The notes under the pieces are model-generated. The model searched no databases. It worked only from the letters and a program-made list of their open reading frames with translations, and was not told where the DNA came from. Position numbers and translations under genes: made by a program. A stretch of 64,000 nt of DNA from Nocardia speluncae NBRC 108251 (GTDB lineage: Bacteria; Actinomycetota; Actinomycetes; Mycobacteriales; Mycobacteriaceae): contig NZ_BDBZ01000009.1 in NCBI RefSeq assembly GCF_001613245.1, positions 1 through 64,000 of the forward strand. The letters run 5' to 3'. Positions 55,906-64,000 of this stretch are shown here, in pieces (positions within the stretch are counted from its first letter, which is position 1; each line of letters opens with the position of its first letter).

Positions 55906-56504
55906 CTCATCGAGGGCGCGGTCCGGCGTTCGAGGGTCTGCCTGTGGCAGTGGCCCGGTCGATCCATCGGCGACGGACCGCCCACTGAGTCGAGTTCGGC
56001 CGCAAGGCAACAAGACTCGATCCATCGGACTTCCCGTACTCCACGGTCGTTCATTCGAGTACGTGAAAAGGTGCCGGTGCGATGACTGGACCCCGCGGGC
56101 CACCGTGGGGAAATCTCGCAAGCCCGGCGCAGCTGGGTGTGGACCGGGGTGCGTATCGACGTATCGAGTGGGGGCGAGCCGTGGCTCGCCCCCACTCGAC
56201 TGTGGCGGAGTCGGTGGCCGAGCGTCACGGTGTGTTTCCAGTGGGGTACCGGATCCTCCGCGTGCTCGAACGTCCTACGTGGAGCCGACCGGGGGTGGGG
56301 ATCGAAATACGGTGCGATCACGCGGTTGTGGAACAACGCGCGGTGGGGAATTGCCTTACCTCGGCTCGCGGCAGGTGCGGGCCGAGACCGGTCGTGAACT
56401 TGCGTAGGCGGGTGTGACGGTCAGCGGGATGCCCCGGTGACACGACCCGTGCCGCCTGGCCGTATATCGAACATATGTTCTATGTGTGGGGTAGGCTCGG
56501 CGGC
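55906..56504. other. Non-coding stretch of about 600 bp
   Basis: No frame here has an RBS together with protein-like composition. The only notable feature is the long inverted repeat at 56164-56199. A 111-codon frame at 56082 on the + strand crosses that repeat and is not convincing. Confidence 0.45.
56164..56199. repeat. Perfect 17-bp inverted repeat
   Basis: TCGAGTGGGGGCGAGCC (56164-56180) and GGCTCGCCCCCACTCGA (56183-56199) are exact complements with 2 bases between. It could be a terminator of the DUF1330 unit, about 260 bp downstream of it, or a mobile palindromic element. There is no T run. Confidence 0.7.
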
Positions 56505-56822
56505 GTGAACACACATTCGACTGCATCGGCATCGCATGCGCCGGCACGGAGATGGTCGGAACTGGCCGATGTCGACTTGCTGCGGACCCTCGTCGAAACC
56601 GAGCGCCACCGGCGGCGGCTGGGTGCCGCCATGGTTGCCGCAGTCGCCGAGGCCGAGCGCCGTAGTCTTGCTGCCGACACCGGCTATCGGGACACAGCGG
56701 AGCTGTTGAGCGATCTGCTGCGGATCAGTACCTCCGAAGCGCGCCGGCGAATCGAATGCGCCGCTCCGCGGATCCGATCGCGTTCCAGAAAGGCGTGGAA
56801 GGCGTTGGCGGCGGTGGGCTGA
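56505..56822 (+). pseudogene. DUF222/13E12-family N-terminal fragment
   Basis: About 105 residues: ELADVDLLRTLVETERHRRRLGAAMVAAVAEAERRSLAADTGYRDTAELLSDLLRISTSEARRRIECA, the start of the DUF222 (13E12 repeat) family, whose full members are over 350 residues with a C-terminal HNH nuclease domain. The frame then becomes RSRSRKAWKALAAVG and stops. The rest of the gene is absent. Confidence 0.6.
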
Positions 56823-56879
56823 GGCCGAGCCTGGTTGTAGCCGGACTGCGGAGCGTAGGTGCAGCCATGGTTTCGGAGT

Positions 56880-57527
56880 TCACTGATGTCGGCGGTGTGG
56901 CCGTTTTTCGGCGGCATCGAGTGCGGGGGCCAGTGGTGCGAGTGTGGAACGGAGTAGGTCCGGTAATTCGCCGGATGGCACGACGAGTCCACTGATCGCT
57001 GGGGAAGTGCCGGCGGGCTGCAGCCATTGTTGGAGGGCTACGCGAACCGCGGCGGCTACGCTGGCCGCGAGCACGCGGGCGGTGTGCGGGTCGCTATCGC
57101 CGATGCGTTCGGCGATCGCCTCGGCGAGGGGGTGTTCGATCGCGCTGGGGGCATGAACGAATGCGGTACGCAGTGCGGGGTGGGTGATGATCAGCAGCAG
57201 CGCGTCGCGGTCGGATTCGCCTTGGCTGGTGTATTGATCCACGATCGCGTCGATGACGGCGTCGGCGAGGCGGGCGGCGGGCCGGCCGGCCACTGCCGCT
57301 GCGACCCGCCTTTCCCGTTCGGAAGTGACAGCGGCGACGATCGCCTGTTCGCGACTCGAGAAGTAATTGTTGTAGGTCCTCGGTGAGACGCCGGCCACTG
57401 CTGCGATGTCATCGACGCGCACATTGTCCGGTCCGTGCTCGAGTGCCAGTCGAAGCGCCGCCGTGCGCAGCGCCTCACGGGTGGCCTGTTTCTTCTGCTC
57501 ACGCAAGCCTGTCCGTCGTGTCGTCAC
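56880..57527 (-). CDS. TetR-family transcriptional regulator
   Basis: 215 residues. N-terminal helix-turn-helix REALRTAALRLALEHGPDNVRVDDIAAVAGVSPRTYNNYFSSREQAIVAAV, then a helical ligand domain (LADAVIDAIVDQYTSQGESDRDALLLIITHPALRTAF). GTG 57527 is chosen; longer frames to 57575 start inside the palindromes. It is divergent from the FAD monooxygenase gene, which is its likely target through the two TGCGTG sites. Confidence 0.9.
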   Translation of the reverse strand: MTTRRTGLREQKKQATREALRTAALRLALEHGPDNVRVDDIAAVAGVSPRTYNNYFSSREQAIVAAVTSERERRVAAAVAGRPAARLADAVIDAIVDQYTSQGESDRDALLLIITHPALRTAFVHAPSAIEHPLAEAIAERIGDSDPHTARVLAASVAAAVRVALQQWLQPAGTSPAISGLVVPSGELPDLLRSTLAPLAPALDAAEKRPHRRHQ

Positions 57528-57550
57528 CGCCTCAGCATCCCATTTTTTAC

Positions 57551-57578
57551 TGCGTGTACGCAAAGTTGCGTGCACGCA
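57551..57578. promoter_or_regulatory. Twin TetR operators
   Basis: TGCGTGTACGCA (57551-57562) and the perfect palindrome TGCGTGCACGCA (57567-57578) differ at one base, with centres 16 bp apart. They lie in the gap between the TetR and monooxygenase genes. Confidence 0.7.
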
Positions 57579-57673
57579 GTTTTCTCTTCTAGTCTGGCGC
57601 TCTCACCCCCGGCCGACAGGAGCCGGGCCGCGGCTGACCGTGTCGCGGCATGGACAGAAGGAAGAAGACACTG

Positions 57674-59260
57674 ATGACCGTCGATGTTGTGATCAGCGGA
57701 GGTGGCCCGAACGGGCTGATGCTGGCTTGCGAGCTGAGTCTGGCCGGTGTCCGCCCGCTCGTGTTGGAGCGGCTGGCTACACCGAGCGAGGAACCGAAAG
57801 CCAACGGGCTACTCGGCCAGGTCGTGCAACTGGTCGATCGGCGGGGCCTCTACGAGCAGCTCAGTGGTAGTCCGGCACCGCCGCAACCGAACTCCACCTA
57901 CTTCATGTTCGCCGCGATGGCCCTGGACCTGAGCCTGCTCGACGACAGTCCGATCTACGGTCTGCCCGTCCCACAGCATCGCATCACGGAGGTCCTGGAA
58001 AAGCGTGCTGTCGAACTCGGCGCGCAGATCCGGCGCGGACACGAGGTCATCGGCCTGGCGCAAGACGACGACGCGGTCACCGTAGACGTCGCAGGCCCGT
58101 CCGGAACCTACCGGCTGCGTACCCGCTACCTCGTCGGCGCGGACGGGGCCCACAGCCTCGTCCGCAAACTGTCCGGCATCGGATTCCCCGGTGTCGGCTA
58201 CGACCGCGCGACCAGCCGGGCGGCGCACGCCACCGTCCCGTCCGACTGGGTGGACCCGGCGACCGGTGCGCTGACCGTGCCCGGTTACGGGACCATCCGG
58301 CCGTTCCTGCCGCTGCGCACCGAGTACGGGGGGTTCTCCTACGCGCCATTTCCCGGCCATCCGCCGCTGATCAGCACGATCGAGTGGGACCAGCCCGATA
58401 CCGGCGCTCCCATGAGCCTCAGCGAACTCCGCGCCAGCGTCCACCGCGTACTCGCCGCCGACATACCCCTCGGCCCGCCCGCCGGCCAGGGACCGCACGT
58501 GCTGCGGCGACTGAGCGGCGGCCACACCCGAATCGCCGACCGATTCCGAGACCGCCGCGTCTTCCTGGTCGGCGACGCCGCCCACATCTACACCGCGGGA
58601 GGCGGTCCCGGGCTCAACCTCGGCCTGCAGGATGCGGCCAACCTGGGCTGGAAACTCGCGGCCGATATCCGCGGCAGCGCCCCGGTCGGGTTGCTGGACA
58701 GCTACGAGACAGAACGCCGGCAGGCCGCCGCCCGCATGGTCACCTACGCCCAGGCACAATCCGCACTGATCGGGCCGGGCAGCGATGTCACCGCCCTGCG
58801 CGAACTGTTCACCGAACTGCTCCACGATCAGGGCACGGTGCAGCGTCTCGCCGCTCTCACTGCAGGCACCGATATCCGCTACGACATGGGTGGACCCGAT
58901 ACCCATCCACTCATCGGCCGGTTCGCCCCGGACATGGAACTGCTCACTCCGGAGGGGGCCGTCCGGCTGGCCGAGCTGACCGAAAACGCACGGCCACTGC
59001 TGCTCGACCTGACCGGCGATACGGGCTGGGCGGAATCGCTGCCCGAATGGCATGACCAACTCGATATCGTCACCGCACACCCCCAACCCGGATTGCCCAC
59101 CGCACTGTTCGTGCGCCCGGACTGCTACGTCGCGTGGGCAACTGCATCGCCCCACCCGGACGCCACGGACCGGCAGGCCCTCCGCGCAGCATTGCAGCGC
59201 TGTCTCCTGCCGGTCGGGCGGACGAGCCGGCCGTCGGCGCCGGGAGCGGGAGCCTGCTGA
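57674..59260 (+). CDS. FAD-dependent aromatic monooxygenase (class A)
   Basis: 528 residues. GxGxxG fold VDVVISGGGPNGLMLACELSLAG with VRPLVLERL, the DG motif YLVGADGAHSLVRKL, and the GD motif RVFLVGDAAHIYTAGGGPGLNLGLQDAANLGWKLA. The C-terminal 120 residues are a thioredoxin-like domain as in phenol and polyketide hydroxylases, the same group as rifampicin monooxygenase, though not close enough to assign that substrate. ATG 57674 has GAAGGAAG upstream. Controlled by the divergent TetR by inference, so perhaps a drug or aromatic-compound oxidase. Confidence 0.92.
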   Translation: MTVDVVISGGGPNGLMLACELSLAGVRPLVLERLATPSEEPKANGLLGQVVQLVDRRGLYEQLSGSPAPPQPNSTYFMFAAMALDLSLLDDSPIYGLPVPQHRITEVLEKRAVELGAQIRRGHEVIGLAQDDDAVTVDVAGPSGTYRLRTRYLVGADGAHSLVRKLSGIGFPGVGYDRATSRAAHATVPSDWVDPATGALTVPGYGTIRPFLPLRTEYGGFSYAPFPGHPPLISTIEWDQPDTGAPMSLSELRASVHRVLAADIPLGPPAGQGPHVLRRLSGGHTRIADRFRDRRVFLVGDAAHIYTAGGGPGLNLGLQDAANLGWKLAADIRGSAPVGLLDSYETERRQAAARMVTYAQAQSALIGPGSDVTALRELFTELLHDQGTVQRLAALTAGTDIRYDMGGPDTHPLIGRFAPDMELLTPEGAVRLAELTENARPLLLDLTGDTGWAESLPEWHDQLDIVTAHPQPGLPTALFVRPDCYVAWATASPHPDATDRQALRAALQRCLLPVGRTSRPSAPGAGAC

Positions 59261-59534
59261 GACGCTCATGCGGCTGCCGGAGGTTTCCGTCGTGACGCCG
59301 CCGTCGGCATGGCGGGCGAGCTTTCCGCGCAACCGTTCGACCTGTACATATTCGGTTCTGTTGCAGATCCACAAGCAGTTCGCAAATCTCGAACCCCAGC
59401 CGCTCACGGAACCGGGCGAATCGCCGGGCACGGTCGTTGTTCTCCACTGCACCGTGTATCCGCCGTCCCGCCCCATCCGAGGACGGCAGCGGGGCCCGGC
59501 GACCGGGTGATGATGCCGCCCGCCCGCCGGATGG
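59261..59534. other. Intergenic, possible decayed frame on the minus strand
   Basis: On the minus strand from 59447 the reading RARRFARFRERLGFEICELLVDLQQ shifts to another frame giving YVQVERLRGKLARHADGGVTT near 59300-59340. This looks like a short gene damaged by a frameshift, but no family is recognised. Confidence 0.3.
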
Positions 59535-60242
59535 TCAGTTCGGATCGGTGACGAGCTGGTGGTATGCAGTGTCGAGCGGGAGGTCGACGGCGAACCAGGC
59601 AGCGGGCCGATCGTCGTCTCGGGGGCACCACGCTGTCGTGATACACAGGCGGGCCACTTCTGCCGTGGTCAGACCGGGCAGATGCCACGCAACCCCGGCC
59701 GGACCCGTGTATCGCACACCGTATTCGACGGTCGTTTCATCCTCATCGGCCGGCAGCAGCTGCGCCCAGCGGGCCGGAATCAGCCGGCCGTCTACGGCCT
59801 GGGCGGCGAGTAGTTCGTAATCCGGGCCGCCGATCGAGACCATGAATTCTTCGTTCTCGGCGCTCACGGCTGCGAGACATTCGCCGGAGTCCGGGCCGCT
59901 GTCGGCATCGACCGGCATATCGGTCAGTTGGGCCGAGACCACCAGTCCGGATATCCCGGCGCGCGCCCGCACCTGCCAGATCGCGGCCCAGAGCGGGACC
60001 GGCGCCCCATCGCCCCAAGGCAGTCCATCGATACCACCGAGCAGTACATCGACCGTTGCGGCCGGATGCCGCCATCGATACAGGTGTGAACCATTCGCCA
60101 AACGCCATACAGTATCCGGTTCGGCCGGTAGCTCCTCCGAACCGAGCAGGACGGAAAACCGGACGGTTCCGAGGGTTGTATCGATCCGAACTGGATGCCG
60201 GTCGGCCTGGGCCAGGTGGTCGGTGCGGAGCATGCATCCCAT
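59535..60242 (-). CDS. Hypothetical protein
   Basis: 235 residues, rich in beta strands and Trp (TVRFSVLLGSEELPAEPDTVWRLANGSHLYRW, VPLWAAIWQVRARAGISGLVVSAQLTDMPV, RPAAWFAVDLPLDTAYHQLV). No signal peptide, membrane helix or known family. ATG 60242 has GAGACGG 6 bases upstream; ATG 60233 is three codons inside. It is divergent from the TetR gene at 60391. Confidence 0.6.
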   Translation of the reverse strand: MGCMLRTDHLAQADRHPVRIDTTLGTVRFSVLLGSEELPAEPDTVWRLANGSHLYRWRHPAATVDVLLGGIDGLPWGDGAPVPLWAAIWQVRARAGISGLVVSAQLTDMPVDADSGPDSGECLAAVSAENEEFMVSIGGPDYELLAAQAVDGRLIPARWAQLLPADEDETTVEYGVRYTGPAGVAWHLPGLTTAEVARLCITTAWCPRDDDRPAAWFAVDLPLDTAYHQLVTDPN

Positions 60243-60363
60243 TATCATCCGTCTCGCAACCGAAACCGACACCGCTGCCGCACACCACGACCAGCGAGAT
60301 CGGCGCCCTGAATCCCGAGCTCGGCCACATCGGGGCCGGCGCCCCGCCGCTTTTGGATATTCA

Positions 60364-60372
60364 AGTACATAA
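60364..60372 (+). promoter_or_regulatory. AGTACATAA site before the TetR gene
   Basis: AGTACATAA is repeated exactly at 61049-61057 before the MFS gene. A second GTAC follows at 60376-60379. The shared 9-mer upstream of regulator and neighbour suggests a TetR half-operator. Confidence 0.45.
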
Positions 60373-60390
60373 TGCGGTACGGTATGGCAC

Positions 60391-60993
60391 ATGGGCAGGC
60401 CGAGAGGGTTCGACGAAGTAGCGGTGCTCGACGCATCCGTGAAGCAGTTCCGGGTGCACGGGTTCGCGGATACATCGACAGAGCAGCTCTGTGCGGCGGC
60501 CGGTGTGCGTCGTAGCAGCCTGTACAACACCTTCACCTCGAAGGACGAGCTGTTCATTCGCTCTCTGGAGCGACATATCTCCATCACGCTGGAGCAGCAG
60601 GAGTCGATTCTGGCCGACGCCGATCTACCCGGCGGCGAGCGTCTCGTGACCCTTTTCGCACTGGTCCTCGACGAGGAACGTGCGGCCAGGAGCGACGGGC
60701 ATGCGGCGGGCTGCATGATCGTGGCTTCGCGCATGGCGCCCGATATCGGCACCCGCGAGCCCCGGGTGCAGCGGATCCTCGACCGGTTCCACGACGGGCA
60801 GCTCTCCCTCATGATGGGCGCGGTGCGCGCGGGGCGCCTCGACGGCTCCCTGCGCGCAGACGTCTCACCGCGCGCGGCGGCGCTCATGATCGTTTCGGCG
60901 ATCTCCGGTATACGCGTTCTCGCACAGTCGGGTACGGCAGTCACCGAGTTGCGAAAGGTCGCGGACCTCCACCTCGAGTCGCTGAGAGCGTAA
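60391..60993 (+). CDS. TetR/AcrR-family transcriptional regulator
   Basis: 200 residues. MGRPRGFDEVAVLDASVKQFRVHGFADTSTEQLCAAAGVRRSSLYNTFTSKDELFIRSLERHI is the helix-turn-helix part, followed by a helical ligand domain containing HAAGCMIVASRMAPDIG. It lies 92 bp before an MFS exporter gene on the same strand, the usual layout of a drug-inducible pump and its repressor. ATG 60391 has no strong RBS and may be leaderless. Confidence 0.92.
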   Translation: MGRPRGFDEVAVLDASVKQFRVHGFADTSTEQLCAAAGVRRSSLYNTFTSKDELFIRSLERHISITLEQQESILADADLPGGERLVTLFALVLDEERAARSDGHAAGCMIVASRMAPDIGTREPRVQRILDRFHDGQLSLMMGAVRAGRLDGSLRADVSPRAAALMIVSAISGIRVLAQSGTAVTELRKVADLHLESLRA

Positions 60994-61048
60994 AGGAAGG
61001 CGTGGCGATGTTGCGACGGCGCCGGTATGCCCTTTTTTTGTATTTTAT

Positions 61049-61057
61049 AGTACATAA
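61049..61057 (+). promoter_or_regulatory. AGTACATAA site before the MFS gene
   Basis: Exact copy of the 9-mer at 60364-60372, in an A/T-rich stretch (CTTTTTTTGTATTTTATAG) 29 bp before the MFS start. It is the likely operator for the preceding TetR protein. Confidence 0.45.
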
Positions 61058-61085
61058 CTAGATCACGATCCCTGAGGAAGTACCG

Positions 61086-62282
61086 ATGAACAGACACCTG
61101 TACCTGCTGATGCTGACCATGCTCATCGTGGTCTCGAGCGAATTGCAGGTCCCGGCAATGATGCCGGAGATGGCCGAGGACCTCGGGGTGGATACCGGCA
61201 GGATCGGGCTGCTCGTCTCGATCTTCGCGCTGGGCATGGCACTCGGCGGGCCGGTGATCGCCTATGCGCTACGGCACCGTCCGCCCAAACAAGCATTGCT
61301 CACAGTGGTCGCCACATACGCGGTCCCCGAAATGCTTGTCCCCGTGGTGCATGAGTACTGGTGGGTGGTGCTGATGCGGATTCTGACGGGTTGTCTCGCC
61401 GGGGCTGCCGTGGGGCTGTCGATCGTCTACGCCACCAAGCTGGCACCGAGTCCGGACAAGATCGGTGAGGCCGTTTCGATCGTCCTCAGCGGCATCATGG
61501 CGGGCACCGTGGTCGGGCTTCCGGTTTCCCATTTCATCGCCGGCCGCTGGAACTGGCAGGCAACCTTCTACCTTCTCGGTGTCGCCGCGCTGGCCGTATT
61601 CCTGGTGAGTCTGCTCGCCCTCCCCCCGAGAAACGCCGCCACCGCGGACGATAACGCCCAGGACCTGCGCAACCTGCGTCTGCCCACACTGTGGTCGCGC
61701 TACCTCGTGAGCTTCCTGACCATCGGAGCTGCCTACGCGGCGTTCTCCTACTTCACTCCGCTGCTGGAACAGAGTGCCGGATTCAGTGCCGATGCGACGA
61801 CGCTGATCCTTCTCGCGTACGGGCTCTGCTCACTCGTAGGCAACCTCATCGTCGGCAAGTTGGCGGACCGGCACGCTGTCGGTGTCCTGCGATTCGGCCA
61901 CGCCCTGCTCTTCCTCTCGCTCGGGGTACTTGCCATCGCCGGTCAGGTCCAGCCGCTTGTGCTCGCCATGGTCCTCATCGTCGGGCTCGCCGGCGTCACC
62001 ATGAACCCACCGCTGGTCACCCGTGTTGTCGAGATCGGCGGCGCCGGCAGCCTCGTCAGCACCATTCATACCTCGGTCATCACCCTGGGTATCACTGTCG
62101 GCACCGGCGTGAGTGCGTTCACGATCAGTACGTTCGGCGACGACCCCGGCGTTGCGATGTGGACGGGAAGTGTGTTTGCCCTGCTGGCGGCAATCACGCT
62201 CGCCCTGCAGAGCGGGCGCCGGAAAACGCACACTCGACGGCCGGTTCGGGAGCCGGCGCAATCCGTTGTGGGCGCGGAGTGA
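61086..62282 (+). CDS. MFS exporter, DHA1/AraJ type
   Basis: 398 residues, twelve helices. YLLMLTMLIVVSSELQVPAMMPEMAEDLGVDTGRIGLLVSIFALGMALGGPVIAYALRHRPPKQAL covers helices 1-2 and a motif A-like loop. RILTGCLAGAAVGLSIVYATKL and GIMAGTVVGLPVSHFIAGRWNWQATFYLLG (motif C-like) follow. These match chloramphenicol/sugar efflux members of the DHA1 branch. GAGGAAG precedes ATG 61086. Its repressor is probably the TetR at 60391. Confidence 0.9.
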   Translation: MNRHLYLLMLTMLIVVSSELQVPAMMPEMAEDLGVDTGRIGLLVSIFALGMALGGPVIAYALRHRPPKQALLTVVATYAVPEMLVPVVHEYWWVVLMRILTGCLAGAAVGLSIVYATKLAPSPDKIGEAVSIVLSGIMAGTVVGLPVSHFIAGRWNWQATFYLLGVAALAVFLVSLLALPPRNAATADDNAQDLRNLRLPTLWSRYLVSFLTIGAAYAAFSYFTPLLEQSAGFSADATTLILLAYGLCSLVGNLIVGKLADRHAVGVLRFGHALLFLSLGVLAIAGQVQPLVLAMVLIVGLAGVTMNPPLVTRVVEIGGAGSLVSTIHTSVITLGITVGTGVSAFTISTFGDDPGVAMWTGSVFALLAAITLALQSGRRKTHTRRPVREPAQSVVGAE

Positions 62283-62559
62283 CTGTTCGTAGATCTGATT
62301 ATCGGTGCAGGTCGCGTCGGAGTGCATCGGAATGACACCCAGCACACAACGCGGTGCGGCGTGCAGTCGCCGAATTATGCAGGGTGGAGACAGATGAGCC
62401 CGTGTGCACCGAACTCGGGGCGCCGCGAGTGGCATGCTTGCGAGCTCTCAGTATTGGGTGCTTCGCGTATGTTTCGGCGAGTTCGAGTGGAAGAATCCGG
62501 TTGTACGACGCCACGGGCGGTAGGGCAGCGCGTGGCGTGATATTTCGAGAAAGGACCTC

Positions 62560-62889
62560 ATGCAGGCATCGAAGATCCTCGGTTTCCTCGCCGTGCTCGT
62601 TGCGGTGCCGGTCATGTCGGCGGCATCGACAGGTGTCGCTGCCGCCGATGCGACCGCGACAGTCACTGCGGGTAAGAAGTGGATTGTGGTCTCGGTGACC
62701 ACCACCGGCGGGGACCTGCCGGAATGGTGCCGGGTCGATCCCTATTTCGGTACGCCACAAACCGTCAGCCTGGAGGTTGCGCCGTCAGGGAACCTCTTCG
62801 TCGACAACGTACCGCCGGGGCCGAGGAAGGTGTCGGTATGGTGCCCGAACGGGGGCGCGAGCGTGCACGACGTGGTTGTCCAGGCATGA
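62560..62889 (+). CDS. Small secreted protein of unknown function
   Basis: 109 residues. Signal peptide KILGFLAVLVAVPVMSAASTGVAAA, then a mature part of beta strands with two Cys (PEWCRVDPYFG and SVWCPNGG) that could form a disulfide. Resembles no named family. GAGAAAGGACC precedes ATG 62560. Confidence 0.65.
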   Translation: MQASKILGFLAVLVAVPVMSAASTGVAAADATATVTAGKKWIVVSVTTTGGDLPEWCRVDPYFGTPQTVSLEVAPSGNLFVDNVPPGPRKVSVWCPNGGASVHDVVVQA

Positions 62890-63788
62890 GCCGAGTGGTC
62901 CGCTCCCGTACTCGCGGCGTTGCCGGCGACTGCCGGAAGGCTGTTCTGGTGGCCGGCTGACGGACCGGGGACCCGGCGTCCTGACCGATAGCACCCTCAG
63001 CTGCGGTTCCTCGGATATCTACCTGATTGCCGGCGAGTGCCACCGCGGCCCCAGGTCGTGCGGCCCCCTGGAACGCGAGAAGCCCGGCCAATTCTCGTGC
63101 TGATCAGGGTTTCAGGCGTCCAGCATCCAGTACCAGCGTCAGATCGGGCCAGTTGATCGGGTGCTCGGTGTGTGCTCAGTCCGGCCAAGGTCGGGGCGAC
63201 CCCGTTTCGCTGCCTGGGGATAGGGCTTCGCCTCGTGCCGAGCGGCGTTGTCGCCCGGGATCGCGGACCGGGCGAAGTCCGATCCCCAGGGGTGTTCTCG
63301 GGGCGCGTCGGGTACAGGTCCTGGCGGGTTCGCTCGTTGCGTTCCGAGGTACTGCCGCGCCTCGGCGGGCCTTGCCGCCGATGACTGCACCGGCCAGGTG
63401 GATCCTCGCGCTCTACCGGCGCTGGCGCAGGGCTCGCGACCTAACCAGAGCGGTGTGGAGGCTGTCGGCGGCGACGGTGGCCGTGTGTTCGCCCCTGCGC
63501 AGCCCGCCGGCGCGCTGTGTCGGTGGGGTCGGGTGGCCATAGCATTCACTGAAAATCGGGCAGATATAGCGGAGCCGCCGGCTAGGAACGGGTTTTCGCG
63601 CTCAGCATGCGCGTGGCGCCGGCTGGGGGAGCGCGCCGCACACATGTCGGGAGCCATAGGTGGCGTACCAGATATCTTGTGTCACAGACGCGCTAATGAT
63701 CGAGCACCGTTTCGTATCGAAGCGTAACGAAATGGTCTACTCCTCGATTGTCCCTGCGAGGGCGGGGATAAGCGAACAGGAGAAATTC
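62890..63788. other. About 900 bp without a supported gene
   Basis: Several long frames exist on both strands, as expected at this GC content, but none has an RBS with protein-like sequence. The stretch contains the long stem-loop at 63213-63290. Downstream of about 63650 the GC content drops toward the promoter of the lipoprotein gene. Confidence 0.4.
63213..63290. other. Long imperfect stem-loop
   Basis: CCTGGGGATAGGGCTTCGCC (63213-63232) pairs with GGCGAAGTCCGATCCCCAGG (63271-63290) at 18 of 20 positions, with a 38-base loop that is itself GC-rich. It could be a structured RNA or the remains of an inverted-repeat element. Confidence 0.45.
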
Positions 63789-64000
63789 GTGCGAAGAGTA
63801 TTTGTGGTGGCTGCACTGGTGGCAGCTGCCGTGGGCCTCACCGCCTGCGACAGCGCGGTCGACCAGAGAGGCGCACCGGTCACCACGTCGGCACCGAGCC
63901 TGCATGTCATCACGTCCGACCAGCAGACCGCCGGGCCGGCATCGGCGCCGGCGGCGGGCGCGCCGGTGTCCGGTTCGGCACCAGCGCCTGTTACGGCGTC
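63789..64000 (+). CDS. Putative lipoprotein, C-terminus outside window
   Basis: Starts at GTG 63789 with AGGAG upstream: VRRVFVVAALVAAAVGLTAC is a lipoprotein signal ending in the lipobox LTAC. The visible mature part (DSAVDQRGAPVTTSAPSLHV then an Ala/Pro/Ser-rich run) is a low-complexity linker such as precedes a folded domain. The open frame runs off the end after 70 codons, so the function cannot be told. Confidence 0.7.
   Translation, partial: MRRVFVVAALVAAAVGLTACDSAVDQRGAPVTTSAPSLHVITSDQQTAGPASAPAAGAPVSGSAPAPVTA

Noticed and set aside
56082..56417. 111-codon + frame near the 17-bp inverted repeat
   Set aside because: It runs through the palindrome, lacks an RBS, and other frames are equally open.
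63027..63542. 171-codon + frame in the gene-free stretch
   Set aside because: It crosses the long stem-loop and is Arg/Gly/Pro-rich with no RBS; an opposing frame of equal length exists on the minus strand.

Overview
The window is high-GC actinobacterial DNA, most like a Nocardia or a close relative in the Mycobacteriales. The signs are GC-rich codons throughout, many GTG starts, several genes with a -10-like hexamer 6-7 nt before the start codon (leaderless transcripts), an AfsR/SARP regulator, cytochromes P450 including a CYP157-like one, Nar-type nitrate reductase, Rv1264-like adenylate cyclase architecture, a 13E12/DUF222 fragment and CsoR-family regulation. No rRNA, tRNA, CRISPR array or insertion sequence was recognised. 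This taxonomic call is inference from gene content.

Layout. 1-5.5 kb: the end of narG, then narH, narJ and narI of the respiratory nitrate reductase, with an unusual 387-bp repeat-rich insert between narJ and narI. 5.6-16.3 kb: single genes (Fic AMP-transferase, thiolase, NlpC/P60 hydrolase, XRE-cupin regulator divergent from a methyltransferase, secreted CocE-type hydrolase, class III adenylate cyclase, DUF1330 protein, aldose epimerase). 16.3-29.2 kb: accessory and secondary-metabolism-like genes, namely a ferredoxin-P450-DUF4097 operon facing an AfsR-type SARP regulator split by a one-base frameshift, an FMN reductase behind a SoxR-like box, a DsbA-like protein, a CYP157-like P450 divergent from an FAD monooxygenase, and an ArsR-SRPBCC/DinB operon. 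29.7-36 kb: membrane proteins, a DHFR-like reductase, an AraC regulator, an NAD-dependent epimerase, and an XRE/TPR regulator divergent from a small conserved-looking gene set.

36-42 kb holds glutaminase, an AgcS amino-acid:cation symporter, a GltS-like glutamate symporter and an MFS exporter, which together suggest uptake and deamidation of glutamine/glutamate. 42-50 kb holds an alpha/beta hydrolase, NhaA and a copper-resistance island (CopB-type ATPase, DUF305 lipoprotein, OmpR-type two-component system). Its multicopper oxidase and a propeller lipoprotein are decayed. 50.5-53.8 kb is a compact regulon: an MMPL transporter, a CstR-like CsoR-family regulator whose metal-binding His is replaced, a DUF2892 protein and a DUF302 protein. 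Three near-identical ATACCCC-type operators lie before the MMPL gene and the regulator gene. This is the best candidate in the window for a little-described system, possibly a sulfide/persulfide response.

54-64 kb holds short regulator-target pairs (MarR with a DUF1330 protein, TetR with an FAD monooxygenase, TetR with an MFS exporter), each with palindromic or shared sites nearby, then an intergenic stretch of about 0.9 kb with a long stem-loop, and the start of a lipoprotein gene that runs off the end.
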